Below the pieces are notes generated by a model. That model worked only from the letters and a program-made list of their open reading frames with translations, was not told where the DNA came from and searched no databases. Below are positions 17,863 through 26,054 of a DNA stretch of 64,000 bases, one piece after another; the stretch's first letter is position 1, and each line of letters opens with the position of its first letter. The stretch covers positions 1-64,000 of the forward strand of contig AAXX01000008.1 in assembly GCA_000169355.1 (NCBI GenBank), read 5' to 3'. The DNA is from Flavobacteria bacterium BAL38 (GTDB lineage Bacteria; Bacteroidota; Bacteroidia; Flavobacteriales; Flavobacteriaceae). The translations under genes and the position numbers were made by a program.

Positions 17863-19098
17863 TTATAGATAAATCATTGCTTGAAGTGTAAGCGTGTTAA
17901 CGGCATCACTTGTAGCGTATTTTAATGATTGATATTCTAAGGTTAATTTTGCATTATGACCGCTTAAAAACATATTTGTTCCAATTCCAAATTGAGTTGC
18001 ATTATCGTTTAAAGCCTCAATTTTTCTGCTATCATAAGAAACGTATGGTTGAAATTTAGCTTTAGTTTTTACAGGTAAAACATATCCTAAATGACCATGA
18101 AATAAAGACCCAGTTTCGTAAGTTGTACCTAAAGTAAAGTTTTTACCATAATCATTGTTTTGGTATAAAGCATAAGCAGTTAAAGCACCTCCATTTGTTC
18201 CAATAGGTGCATCGTAAAATGCATCTAAAGCAAATATCTTAACATCTTCACCACTTAAGTTACCTAAATTATCAGCAACTACAGATCCATTAGGATGAGC
18301 AAAAAATCCTGCTCCTACATTAAATACTTTTTTGCCTCCTAAATACGTTCCTACTTTATAAGGTAAAAAGTTACTTTCACTATCTAAGAAACCATATTCA
18401 AAGTAACCAGCAAAAGTTCTTCCAGCATCTTTAGATCCTAGTAATCTTCTTCCTGTGTAAGTTGCAGCCCCACCGCTTACAGGAACAGTTGTTGCTTGTA
18501 AATTATTTGTTATAGCATCATTTATAGAAACTCGATATTGAAATTTCCCTAAAGCACCTTTTAAATAAACTCCCATATGTCTTGCAAATTGATCAGACAA
18601 ACCCAAAGTTGCCCATGCCTGACGTTGATTATCTAACGTCATGATATTAAGAGTACTTTGATTATTTAAACGTGAAATTCCATTCCAATAATGTAAACCT
18701 CCACCTATTGCATGATTTTTACCTAAACTGTATTGTGCCCAAACATCATGAAAAAATAGCTGTGAAGCATCTTTAGTTCCAACAGGACTCATATTATCAC
18801 CATTTAAGCTATTTAGACCAAAATGAGTTAAAATCATAAAATCTTTACTAATTTGAGCATACATTAAAATACGAGCTCTACGTAAACTAAAATTAGTATC
18901 AGATTGTTCGTTACCATTAGCATCTAAAGGTCGATTGGAATTGTTTTGAGCCCAAAATTGTGCCCATGATATAATTCTAAAGTATTTAGAACCATCTTCA
19001 TTTATATTAACTTTCAAACCTCCTCCATAATCTGGAGAGCCTTGACTAAATGAAAGAGCTGAAAGTAGTAAAGCAGCTGCTACAAATAATTTTTTCAT
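17863..19098 (-). CDS. Outer-membrane porin for the carboxylate uptake system
   Basis: 411 residues with a typical signal peptide (MKKLFVAAALLLSALSFSQG, cleavage before GSPDYGG or nearby). It then has alternating beta strands with aromatic girdles and ends in a C-terminal aromatic-rich strand (TLTLQAMIYL). Segments such as FRIISWAQFWAQNNSNR and FSLRRARILMYAQISKDFMI are typical of the phosphate-selective-porin-like family of Bacteroidota. It is the first gene of the porin-DUF4212-symporter operon and would supply outer-membrane permeability for the substrate. The substrate is not proved by sequence. Confidence 0.88.
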   Translation of the reverse strand: MKKLFVAAALLLSALSFSQGSPDYGGGLKVNINEDGSKYFRIISWAQFWAQNNSNRPLDANGNEQSDTNFSLRRARILMYAQISKDFMILTHFGLNSLNGDNMSPVGTKDASQLFFHDVWAQYSLGKNHAIGGGLHYWNGISRLNNQSTLNIMTLDNQRQAWATLGLSDQFARHMGVYLKGALGKFQYRVSINDAITNNLQATTVPVSGGAATYTGRRLLGSKDAGRTFAGYFEYGFLDSESNFLPYKVGTYLGGKKVFNVGAGFFAHPNGSVVADNLGNLSGEDVKIFALDAFYDAPIGTNGGALTAYALYQNNDYGKNFTLGTTYETGSLFHGHLGYVLPVKTKAKFQPYVSYDSRKIEALNDNATQFGIGTNMFLSGHNAKLTLEYQSLKYATSDAVNTLTLQAMIYL

Positions 19099-19197
19099 AA
19101 TTTAAAATTTGGTTAGTTATAATTTTTTGCTGAGACCAAATTCTTAAATTATGTTAATGAAAAAAATTATGATATATATAAATGTAAAATAGTATAG

Positions 19198-19617
19198 TTA
19201 ATCTTTAAAACGCTCCCATTTTATTAGCATAAATTTATCTCCAAGTTCTGTTATTATCATACCAGCACCAGACAATTGATCTTTGTTTTTAAGGAATTCT
19301 ACTAATTCATTATGTTTAAAAATCTTGTAAGTAGGATGATAATTAGGATGGGGTGGTTTCTTAATTTTAAATTCTTTTACCCAATTACTAATGGAAACGT
19401 GTGATACTCCTAAAATACGCTCTATTTCTCTAAAACTTAATCCTTCTAAGTAAAGCTGTAAGGCCTTAGTTACATAGTAATCGTCTATTTTTTTTCCTAA
19501 CTTATTGACTGTAAAGTAATAATTACAAGATTTGCATAAATACCTTTGTCTGTCTTTGATTACACCACTTTTTACAATTGTATCACTTTGGCATTTTGGA
19601 CATGATAAAATCTCCAT
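19198..19617 (-). CDS. InsA-like zinc-ribbon and helix-turn-helix protein, possible domesticated regulator
   Basis: 139 residues. The N-terminal zinc ribbon has CPKC (residues 6-9) and CKSC (33-36). A helix-turn-helix of the IS1 InsA type follows (ALQLYLEGLSFREIERILGVSHVSISNWVKEF), then a unique 55-residue tail ending MIITELGDKFMLIKWERFKD. No DDE transposase partner, no frameshift-linked InsB frame and no terminal inverted repeats are found nearby. It lies at the head of the carboxylate block and diverges from the aromatic cluster. The simplest reading is a host-adopted DNA-binding protein. It may control the porin-symporter genes, but that is inference. It could also be a fragment of an old IS1-family element. 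Confidence 0.75.
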   Translation of the reverse strand: MEILSCPKCQSDTIVKSGVIKDRQRYLCKSCNYYFTVNKLGKKIDDYYVTKALQLYLEGLSFREIERILGVSHVSISNWVKEFKIKKPPHPNYHPTYKIFKHNELVEFLKNKDQLSGAGMIITELGDKFMLIKWERFKD

Positions 19618-19860
19618 ATATATAATTTTTGCATAAATATACTAATTTTGCAAGATATACAAAAATATTGTTCGTAATTTTTCATTTGTATTTTTTTACA
19701 TATCGTAATTTTATTCATTAAATATTATAAATAATGCAATAAAACCGAAATAGCAGTAAAGTTGAATTTTTAAATTGTTTATAAAATTATTGAATTTTAT
19801 AAAAAAAGTATAGTTATGTTTTTAATTAATTTACTTAATTTGTGCAAACAACAACAAACT
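19618..19860. promoter_or_regulatory. Divergent control region between InsA-like gene and aromatic cluster
   Basis: A 243-nt very AT-rich gap. It contains two direct copies of TCGTAATTTT (19672-19681 and 19703-19712) 31 nt apart, about three helical turns, and a TAATTTTG box at 19643-19650 on the plus strand. These are plausible operator and promoter elements but none is proved. No RNA gene or ORF is seen. Confidence 0.4.
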
Positions 19861-20466
19861 ATGCAATTCGATATTCAAAATACCGAAGCTTCTGCTTTAT
19901 ATAAACTATTAACAGGTACAGTTATTCCTAGACCTATTGGTTGGATTTCTACAATTGATTCCAATAATTGTAACAACCTAGCACCTTTTTCCTTTTTTAA
20001 TGTAGTGAGCGAAGATCCACCACATGTTATGTTTTCAATCGTTAGGACCGGTAATAAAAACAAGGACACTTTAAATAATATACTAGACAACAAACAATTT
20101 GTAGTTAATTTAGTTACCGAAGAAGTTGTTGCACAAATGAATACAACTTCTCAAAGTGTTGCATCAGATATCGACGAATTTGAACTAGCAAGTGTTACTC
20201 CTATTGATGCTGTTTACATAAAACCAAAACGAGTAAAAGAAAGCTTAGTGCATTTTGAATGCGAAATGGTGCATCATTATTTTATTGAAAATCATCAAAA
20301 TGGTGGCGCTTGTATCATTATTGGAAAAATAATCACCATGCATATTGATGATTCTATTTTAATGGAAAATCACAGAATTAATTTAGAAACATACAAGCCT
20401 GTGGCACGTTTAGCAGGTTCAAACTACAGTAAATTAGGAGAAATCTTCTCAATTAAAAGACAATAA
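19861..20466 (+). CDS. Flavin reductase family protein (FMN-binding split barrel)
   Basis: 201 residues from the ATG at 19861, where the family begins (MQFDIQNTEASALYKLLTGT). An upstream in-frame ATG (19816) adds an unrelated leucine-rich stretch and is rejected. The split-barrel flavin-binding blocks are present: VIPRPIGWISTIDSNNCNNL, APFSFFNVVSEDPPHVMFSI, KDTLNNILDNKQFVVNLV. Members are flavin reductases or flavin-binding enzymes supplying reduced flavin to monooxygenases. It is first in the aromatic cluster, just upstream of a flavin monooxygenase/OYE fusion that should bind its own FAD and FMN, so its exact job there is unclear. Confidence 0.82.
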   Translation: MQFDIQNTEASALYKLLTGTVIPRPIGWISTIDSNNCNNLAPFSFFNVVSEDPPHVMFSIVRTGNKNKDTLNNILDNKQFVVNLVTEEVVAQMNTTSQSVASDIDEFELASVTPIDAVYIKPKRVKESLVHFECEMVHHYFIENHQNGGACIIIGKIITMHIDDSILMENHRINLETYKPVARLAGSNYSKLGEIFSIKRQ

Positions 20467-20473
20467 ATTAAAA

Positions 20474-20526
20474 ATCTGCGGAAATCTGCGTTTTGCCAAA
20501 GCAAATCCGTTTTATCCGCGTGCTAA
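20474..20526 (+). repeat. Solo copy of a dispersed repeat ending CGTTTTATCCGCGTGCTAA
   Basis: A 53-nt intergenic element of the form AATCTGCG..AATCTGCGTTTTGCC..AAATCCG, ending CGTTTTATCCGCGTGCTAA. Two more copies in inverted orientation bracket the GxxExxY gene (44837-44890 and 45311-45353). This one carries no gene. Confidence 0.8.
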
Positions 20527-20531
20527 TCAAT

Positions 20532-22832
20532 ATGAAAATAACAATTATAGGTGGCGGTCCAGGCGGACTTTACTTTTCGATATTAACCAAAAAAGCAATG
20601 CCTCATTGCCAAATCGATATTTACGAACGAAATAAACCCGATGATAGCTTTGGCTTTGGAGTCGTTTTTTCAGACGAAACGTTAGGTGAATTCCTTAAAC
20701 GCGATATGCAATCGTATGAACTTATCCGTAGCAAATTTGCGTATTGGGATGATATTATTGTCGCACGTGATGGCGAATCGGTTACTATTGCTGGAAATGG
20801 CTTTTGTGGTTGTTCTCGAAAAACATTGTTGCAATTATTACAACAACGTTGCATTGAAGAAGGCGTAAATTTACATTTCGAACAAAATGTAGATGATTTA
20901 TCACAATTTTCCGATTCGGATATTATTTTGGCTTCTGACGGAATTTCAAGTGCTATCCGAACGCAATACCAAGAAGCATTTGGAACTAAAATTGAATTAA
21001 AGAAAAATCGTTTCGTTTGGTTAGGTTCTACAAAACCACTGGATGCGTTTACCTATTTTTTTAGAAGCACTCCTCATGGAACTATTGTAGCACATAGCTA
21101 TCAATATGAAGAAGGCATGAGCACCTGGATTTTTGAATGTAGCGATGAAACTTGGCAAAAACATGGTTTTGAAGTAACCAATAAAGAAGATACCATGACC
21201 AAAATAGCTGAAATCTTCAAAGATGAATTAGATGGCCATCCATTAATTACAAATAAATCACATTGGCGTCAATTTCCGCACGTAACGAATGAAAAATGGT
21301 ATCATAACAACATTGTTTTATTAGGCGATGCCAAAGCTACAGCCCACTACTCTATTGGTTCAGGAACAAAATTAGCCATGGATTGTGCTATCGGATTATC
21401 GGATGCCGTAATTGCAAATCCAAATAACGTGCAAGCCGCTTTTGAACAATACGACAAATCAAGAAGAAATACGGTAGAAATGATTCAGTATGCCGCAGTA
21501 GTTTCTTTAGATTGGTTCGAAAATATGGATCGCCACATGCAACATTCCTTCCAACAATTTGCGTTTGGATGTATGACCCGTTCGAAAAAAGTAACGTATG
21601 AAAATTTACGTTTGAGAGATAAATCTTTCACCGATAAAGTTTTAAAAGAATTTAACGAGAATGTTGTCAAATCGAGCGAAGTCGAGATTGTTTCGGCAGC
21701 CTTCACTCCTTTCAAATTAAGAGAACTAGAACTCCCAAACCGCATCGTTATGTCACCAATGGGACAATATTCTGCAACTGACGGCTTAGTTTCCGATTGG
21801 CATTTGGTACATTATGGAAGTCGCGCTACTGGAGGTGTTGGGTTAATCATTACCGAAATGACCGCCATTTCTGAAACCGGAAGAATTACCGAAGGTTGTG
21901 CTGGAATTTACAATGCAGAACAAGTAAATCAATGGAAAAAAATTACCGATTTCATTCATGATAATACTTCTACTAAAATCGGAATTCAATTAGGACATTC
22001 GGGACGAAAAGGTGCAACTAAAAAACCTTGGAAAGGTAACGAACCAATGGAAACACCTTGGAATTTAATTTCCGCTTCTCCTATCCCATTCAATGACAAT
22101 TTCACTATTCCAAAAGAAATGACTTTTGAAGACATGGAGGAAATCAAAGGGCAATTTGTTCAAGCTGCTAAAAATGCAGACGAAGCAGGCTTTGATATGA
22201 TCGAATTACAAGCACATCACGGCTTTTTATTAGCTTCTTTCTTGTCGCCCTTGACTAATATTCGTAAAGATGAATTTGGCGGAAGCATTGAAAACCGTTT
22301 AAAATATCCGTTGGAAGTTTTTAAAGCCATTCGTGAAGTATTTCCAACTGACAAACCTATTTCAGTTCGAATTTCAGCAACAGATTGGTCAGAAAATGGA
22401 ATTTCAGAACAAGAAGTTACCACTATTGCAACTGCTTTTAAAGCTGCTGGAGCTGACATCATCAATGTTTCAACAGGAAATACGGTCGCAGGTCAAAAAC
22501 CATTAACGGGTAGAATGTGGCAAACTCCTTTTTCAGATGCCGTTCGAAATACCGTTCATATTCCAACTATAACCGCTGGTTATATTCAGGATATTGACCA
22601 AATCAATACTATTCTTTTAAACGGAAGAGCCGATTTAGTCGCTTTAGGACGACCTTTATTGTTGGATGCTAATTTCGTTAGAAACGCACAAGCTTACGAA
22701 CAATTTCAAGCAAATGATATTCCAAATCCATATAAAATGGGCGTTTCGCATTTGTATCCGCTAAAAGCTTCGGAAAAAAAACAAGTGGAAGGCATGAAAA
22801 AATCGTTAAAACCTAAAAGTAATAAAAAGTAG
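20532..22832 (+). CDS. Fused FAD monooxygenase / old yellow enzyme acting on an aromatic acyl-CoA (salicylyl-CoA 5-hydroxylase or 2-aminobenzoyl-CoA monooxygenase-reductase family)
   Basis: 766 residues from MKITIIGGGPGGLYFSILTK. An upstream TTG in frame lies inside the repeat and is rejected. Residues 1 to about 385 form a single-component FAD aromatic hydroxylase with the GxGxxG site, ASDGISSAIR and VLLGDAKATAHYSIGSGTK. Residues from about 389 form an FMN old-yellow-enzyme barrel (FTPFKLRELELPNRIVMSPM, QLGHSGRKG, LQAHHGFLLASFLSPLTN). This rare fusion is known in 2-aminobenzoyl-CoA monooxygenase/reductase of Azoarcus evansii and in the bifunctional salicylyl-CoA 5-hydroxylase family. With the ligase, thioesterase and gentisate-type dioxygenase downstream, the likely product is a gentisyl-CoA-type thioester. 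The choice between salicylyl-CoA and anthraniloyl-CoA as substrate cannot be made from sequence. Confidence 0.85.
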   Translation: MKITIIGGGPGGLYFSILTKKAMPHCQIDIYERNKPDDSFGFGVVFSDETLGEFLKRDMQSYELIRSKFAYWDDIIVARDGESVTIAGNGFCGCSRKTLLQLLQQRCIEEGVNLHFEQNVDDLSQFSDSDIILASDGISSAIRTQYQEAFGTKIELKKNRFVWLGSTKPLDAFTYFFRSTPHGTIVAHSYQYEEGMSTWIFECSDETWQKHGFEVTNKEDTMTKIAEIFKDELDGHPLITNKSHWRQFPHVTNEKWYHNNIVLLGDAKATAHYSIGSGTKLAMDCAIGLSDAVIANPNNVQAAFEQYDKSRRNTVEMIQYAAVVSLDWFENMDRHMQHSFQQFAFGCMTRSKKVTYENLRLRDKSFTDKVLKEFNENVVKSSEVEIVSAAFTPFKLRELELPNRIVMSPMGQYSATDGLVSDWHLVHYGSRATGGVGLIITEMTAISETGRITEGCAGIYNAEQVNQWKKITDFIHDNTSTKIGIQLGHSGRKGATKKPWKGNEPMETPWNLISASPIPFNDNFTIPKEMTFEDMEEIKGQFVQAAKNADEAGFDMIELQAHHGFLLASFLSPLTNIRKDEFGGSIENRLKYPLEVFKAIREVFPTDKPISVRISATDWSENGISEQEVTTIATAFKAAGADIINVSTGNTVAGQKPLTGRMWQTPFSDAVRNTVHIPTITAGYIQDIDQINTILLNGRADLVALGRPLLLDANFVRNAQAYEQFQANDIPNPYKMGVSHLYPLKASEKKQVEGMKKSLKPKSNKK

Positions 22833-22879
22833 TATTAAGATTGTAGAATTAAGTATTAAGACAAAATTGCGACTTTTGC

Positions 22880-22895
22880 TCCCGAAATTTAGGGA
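22880..22895. repeat. Palindromic repeat TCCCGAAnnTTAGGGA (degenerate copy)
   Basis: TCCCGAA-AT-TTAGGGA has one arm mismatch relative to the copies at 23376-23391 (inside the ligase gene) and 41534-41549 (intergenic). Confidence 0.55.
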
Positions 22896-22915
22896 TTTGC
22901 GAGAAACTAATCATT

Positions 22916-24517
22916 ATGAAACATTACCAAGATAATTTCGCTCACAATAGCTTACCAGCTCTGGAATTACAACCAGAGTATACCTTTTTGGATTTACCGC
23001 AATTCCAACAACCTGAAATACTGAATTGCGTTGATAAATTGTTAGATAGTCACATTCATAATGGTCGTGGAAATAATAGTTGTATTCGCACGTTTGAGGA
23101 AACTTGGACGTATCAAGATTTATTTGAAAAAGCGAATCAAATTGCACATGTTTTGGTGGATGATTTAGGTTTACAATCAGGTAATCGTGTTTTGATTCGT
23201 TCTGCTAACAATCCCATGATGGTTGCGTGTTGGTTTGCTATTTTAAAAGCGGGCGGAATTGTAGTAGCTACCATGCCATTGCTTCGTTCTAAAGAATTGA
23301 CTACGATTATCGATTGTGCCGAAATTTCGCATGTGTTGTGCGATAAAGAATTGGAAGAAGAAATTCATTTGGTAATCCCGAAGTTTCGGGACGATTTTCT
23401 AAAACAAACGTGTTTTTATGGGAATTCACAATTGGAGGAATTAATGGCTACTAAACCGAAAACTTTCGACAATTATCATTCGAAATCGGATTCAGTGGCC
23501 TTGATTGGCTTCACTTCTGGAACAACGGGTTTACCTAAAATGACAGCACATTATCACAAAGATATTTTGAATATTTGTGAAGCGTTTCCAAACTATTCTT
23601 TACAACCAACACAAAACGATATTTTCACAGGAAGTCCGCCATTAGGATTTACATTTGGTTTAGGTGGATTGGTGTTGTTTCCAATGTATTTTGGAGCTTC
23701 AACTTTCTTAATCGAAAAACCGAGTCCAGATTTATTGTTAAAAGCGATTCAAGATTTTAAAATTACGATTTGTTTTACCGCACCCACCGCTTGGCGTATT
23801 ATCACCATAAAAGTTAAAGATTTCGATATTTCTAGCTTAAGAAAATGTGTTTCTGCTGGCGAAACGTTACCATTTAAAGTTTGGCAAGATTGGTACGATG
23901 CTACAGGTTTAAAAATATTTGACGGAATCGGTGCTACCGAGATGTTGCATATTTTCATTTCTTCTAACGAAGAGAACATGAAACCTGGCGCTACAGGAAA
24001 AGCGATTACGGGTTACGAAGCAAAAATCATAGACAAACAAGGCAACGAAGTACCAAGAAATGAAGCTGGAAGATTAGCGGTTCGTGGAATTACAGGTTGT
24101 AAATACCTAAACCGAGAAGAAAAACAACGCGAATACGTAGAAAAAGGTTGGAACATCACAGGCGATATTTTCCGTCAAGATGAAGAAGGTTACTTCTATT
24201 TTGTGGCACGTGGTGATGATATGATAATTTCTTCTGGCTATAATATTGCGGCAATTGAAGTAGAATCCGTACTTTTAACCCACGAAGATATTTTGGAATG
24301 TGCTGTGGTTGGCTTACCTGATGAAGAACGAGGAATGTTAGTTTGTGCGCATATTGTATTACACGATAATACTAAAGCAACTGATGTAATGAAAAATCGT
24401 ATTCAACACTGGTTCAAAGAAGTAGCTGCACCCTATAAATATCCAAGAGTGATTAATTTCGTGGATTGTTTGCCAAAAACGGAAACAGGAAAAATACAAC
24501 GATTTAAGTTAAAATAA
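22916..24517 (+). CDS. Aromatic acid-CoA ligase (benzoate / 2-aminobenzoate / salicylate type)
   Basis: A 533-residue ANL-superfamily AMP-forming ligase resembling benzoate- and 2-aminobenzoate-CoA ligases. It has GFTSGTTGLPKMTAHYHKDI (adenylation P-loop), FDGIGATEMLHIFISS (motif A5), the hinge ARGDDMIISSGYNIAAIEVE, and the C-terminal lysine in PKTETGKIQRFKLK. The G-A-T-E-M-L-H-I-F motif is typical of the benzoate-CoA ligase branch. It would make the thioester substrate of the fused monooxygenase upstream. A palindromic repeat, TCCCGAA-GT-TTCGGGA, lies within the coding region at 23376-23391 and encodes part of VIPKFRDDF without breaking the frame. Confidence 0.88.
   Translation: MKHYQDNFAHNSLPALELQPEYTFLDLPQFQQPEILNCVDKLLDSHIHNGRGNNSCIRTFEETWTYQDLFEKANQIAHVLVDDLGLQSGNRVLIRSANNPMMVACWFAILKAGGIVVATMPLLRSKELTTIIDCAEISHVLCDKELEEEIHLVIPKFRDDFLKQTCFYGNSQLEELMATKPKTFDNYHSKSDSVALIGFTSGTTGLPKMTAHYHKDILNICEAFPNYSLQPTQNDIFTGSPPLGFTFGLGGLVLFPMYFGASTFLIEKPSPDLLLKAIQDFKITICFTAPTAWRIITIKVKDFDISSLRKCVSAGETLPFKVWQDWYDATGLKIFDGIGATEMLHIFISSNEENMKPGATGKAITGYEAKIIDKQGNEVPRNEAGRLAVRGITGCKYLNREEKQREYVEKGWNITGDIFRQDEEGYFYFVARGDDMIISSGYNIAAIEVESVLLTHEDILECAVVGLPDEERGMLVCAHIVLHDNTKATDVMKNRIQHWFKEVAAPYKYPRVINFVDCLPKTETGKIQRFKLK
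23376..23391. repeat. Palindromic repeat TCCCGAAnnTTCGGGA inside the ligase gene
   Basis: Seven-base arms TCCCGAA (23376-23382) and TTCGGGA (23385-23391) around GT. The same palindrome occurs intergenically at 41534-41549, so a dispersed repeat appears to have been accommodated in frame. Confidence 0.6.
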
Positions 24518-24555
24518 GTATTAAGATTTTAGTATTAAGTATCAAGACATATATA

Positions 24556-24981
24556 ATGAGTCAATTCACAAAACAAGAAAAAGTACGTTTCCAACATGTT
24601 GATTATGCTGGAATTGTCTTCTATCCCCGATTTTTAGAAATGCTAAATTGTTTAGTAGAAGATTGGTTTGAAGAAGCCTTAGATCGTCCTTTTTCAAAAA
24701 TGCACGAAACCAATGGTATTCCAACGGTTGATTTAAAAATACAATTCAAAAATGCTGCTAGATTAGGCGAAATCTTAACCAAAAAATTGTGGGTAAAAGA
24801 ATTAAAAAACTCCTCTATTCTTTGCGGATTTCAGTTTGTAAATGAAGCAGAAAATACCGTTTTAGAAGGCGAAGTTACCTTAGTAAACGTAGCTTTCAAC
24901 CCAGAAAGAAACGGCATCAAAGCAGAACCTTTTACAGAAGGAATGAAGAATAAAATTTCAGTATTTAGTCTTAATACTTAA
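24556..24981 (+). CDS. 4-hydroxybenzoyl-CoA-thioesterase-like acyl-CoA thioesterase
   Basis: 141 residues, a single 4HBT hotdog domain. FQHVDYAGIVFYPRFLEMLNC contains the catalytic Asp16 in the DxAGxVFYPRY-like motif of the Pseudomonas-type enzyme, and LKIQFKNAARLGE is the paired strand. In this cluster it would release the hydroxylated aromatic acid (gentisate or 5-hydroxyanthranilate) from CoA before ring cleavage. This order replaces the ring-reducing beta-oxidation route used by Azoarcus. It sits between copies of a TAAGTATTAAGA-type repeat. Confidence 0.85.
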   Translation: MSQFTKQEKVRFQHVDYAGIVFYPRFLEMLNCLVEDWFEEALDRPFSKMHETNGIPTVDLKIQFKNAARLGEILTKKLWVKELKNSSILCGFQFVNEAENTVLEGEVTLVNVAFNPERNGIKAEPFTEGMKNKISVFSLNT

Positions 24982-25005
24982 TACTCAAATCTTAATACAA
25001 TTATT

Positions 25006-25986
25006 ATGGAATTCAAAAAATTCAAAGCCGCAACCGTTCAAACGTCACCTGTATTTCTAAATGTAGAAAAAACAGTAGATAAAGCCATTTCTTTTATTAA
25101 AGAAGCCAGTAATAACGGAGCAAAATTAATCGCTTTTCCAGAAGTATTTATCGCTGGATATCCCTATTGGAATTGGATTATGACGCCAGTTCAAGGGAGT
25201 AAATGGTACGAAGAATTATATAAAAATTCGGTTGACGTAGCAGGTCCAGAAATCAAGAAGCTTTGCTTAGCTGCCAAAGACAATGATATTCATATTGTAA
25301 TGGGAATCAACGAACGTGGCAATAGCTATGGCGAAATTTACAATACCAATTTAATCATCGACAACAAAGGAGTTTTCGTTGGAAAACACAGAAAATTAGT
25401 CCCAACATGGGCCGAAAAACTAACTTGGTCTTCAGGCGATGGTTCTTCGTTAAAAGTGTACAATACAGAAATTGGTCCAATCGGCACCTTAGCTTGTGGC
25501 GAAAACACCAATACTTTAGCGCGTTTTACGCTACTTTCTCAAGGCGAATTGATTCACATCGCCAATTATATTTCACTTCCAGTAGCGCCACCCGATTACG
25601 ATATGGCAGAAGCAATTAAAATTCGTGCCGCAGCGCATTCGTTTGAAGGAAAATTGTTTACAATTGTTTCCTGTTCGACTGTTTCGCAAGAAATCAAAGA
25701 TGCTTTACGTGCTGATGTTCCGAATGTAGATGAATTATTGGATAGAAAAAGTTCTGCTTTTTCAGGATTTATTGGTCCAAATGGAGCTGTAATTGGGCAA
25801 CCATTAATTGATGAAGAAGGAATGGTGTATGCCGAAATTGATTTAGCAAAATGCATCCAACCCAAACAAATGCACGATATTCTAGGACATTACAATAGAT
25901 TTGATATTTTCGATTTACGAGTAAACACCGCTCCTACTCGAAAAATTACGTTTATCGATAATCACGAAGATTTTAATAAAAAATAG
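25006..25986 (+). CDS. Nitrilase (carbon-nitrogen hydrolase superfamily, nitrilase branch)
   Basis: 326 residues. The triad is visible as Glu46 (AFPEVFIAGYP), Lys130 (GKHRKLVPTWAEKLTW) and Cys164 (GTLACGENTNTLARF), within one or two positions of typical bacterial nitrilases (near 48, 131 and 165). The HRKLxPTxxE motif and length favour branch-1 nitrilase, R-CN to R-COOH plus ammonia, over amidases. A nitrile of the aromatic substrate could feed the cluster. An amide intermediate, if the ring substrate carries an amino group, is an alternative. The gene is followed by a perfect palindrome and a transposase remnant. Confidence 0.88.
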   Translation: MEFKKFKAATVQTSPVFLNVEKTVDKAISFIKEASNNGAKLIAFPEVFIAGYPYWNWIMTPVQGSKWYEELYKNSVDVAGPEIKKLCLAAKDNDIHIVMGINERGNSYGEIYNTNLIIDNKGVFVGKHRKLVPTWAEKLTWSSGDGSSLKVYNTEIGPIGTLACGENTNTLARFTLLSQGELIHIANYISLPVAPPDYDMAEAIKIRAAAHSFEGKLFTIVSCSTVSQEIKDALRADVPNVDELLDRKSSAFSGFIGPNGAVIGQPLIDEEGMVYAEIDLAKCIQPKQMHDILGHYNRFDIFDLRVNTAPTRKITFIDNHEDFNKK

Positions 25987-26000
25987 TTCTTAAAGATAGT

Positions 26001-26037
26001 TAAACTCCGACAGAGTTTTGAACTCTGTCGGAGTTTA
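26001..26037. repeat. REP-like perfect palindrome upstream of RAYT remnant, also a possible terminator
   Basis: TAAACTCCGACAGAGTT (26001-26017) pairs with the perfect inverse AACTCTGTCGGAGTTTA (26021-26037) around TTG. It lies directly before a REP-associated transposase gene, and a degenerate copy lies directly after it (26685-26717). It may also end nitrilase transcription. Confidence 0.8.
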
Positions 26038-26054
26038 TAGGGTTAAATAAAAAT

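Noticed and set aside
19198..19617. Complete IS1-family insertion sequence
   Set aside because: No InsB-like DDE frame, no inverted terminal repeats and no target duplication were found.
20530..25990. Horizontal transfer of the aromatic cluster on base composition
   Set aside because: The central part looks slightly richer in C and G than its neighbours, but I have no computed values and codon use is still flavobacterial in style.
26001..26037. Perfect palindrome as only a transcription terminator
   Set aside because: No U tract follows, and a related palindrome on the other side of a RAYT gene fits a REP element better, although it may also terminate transcription.
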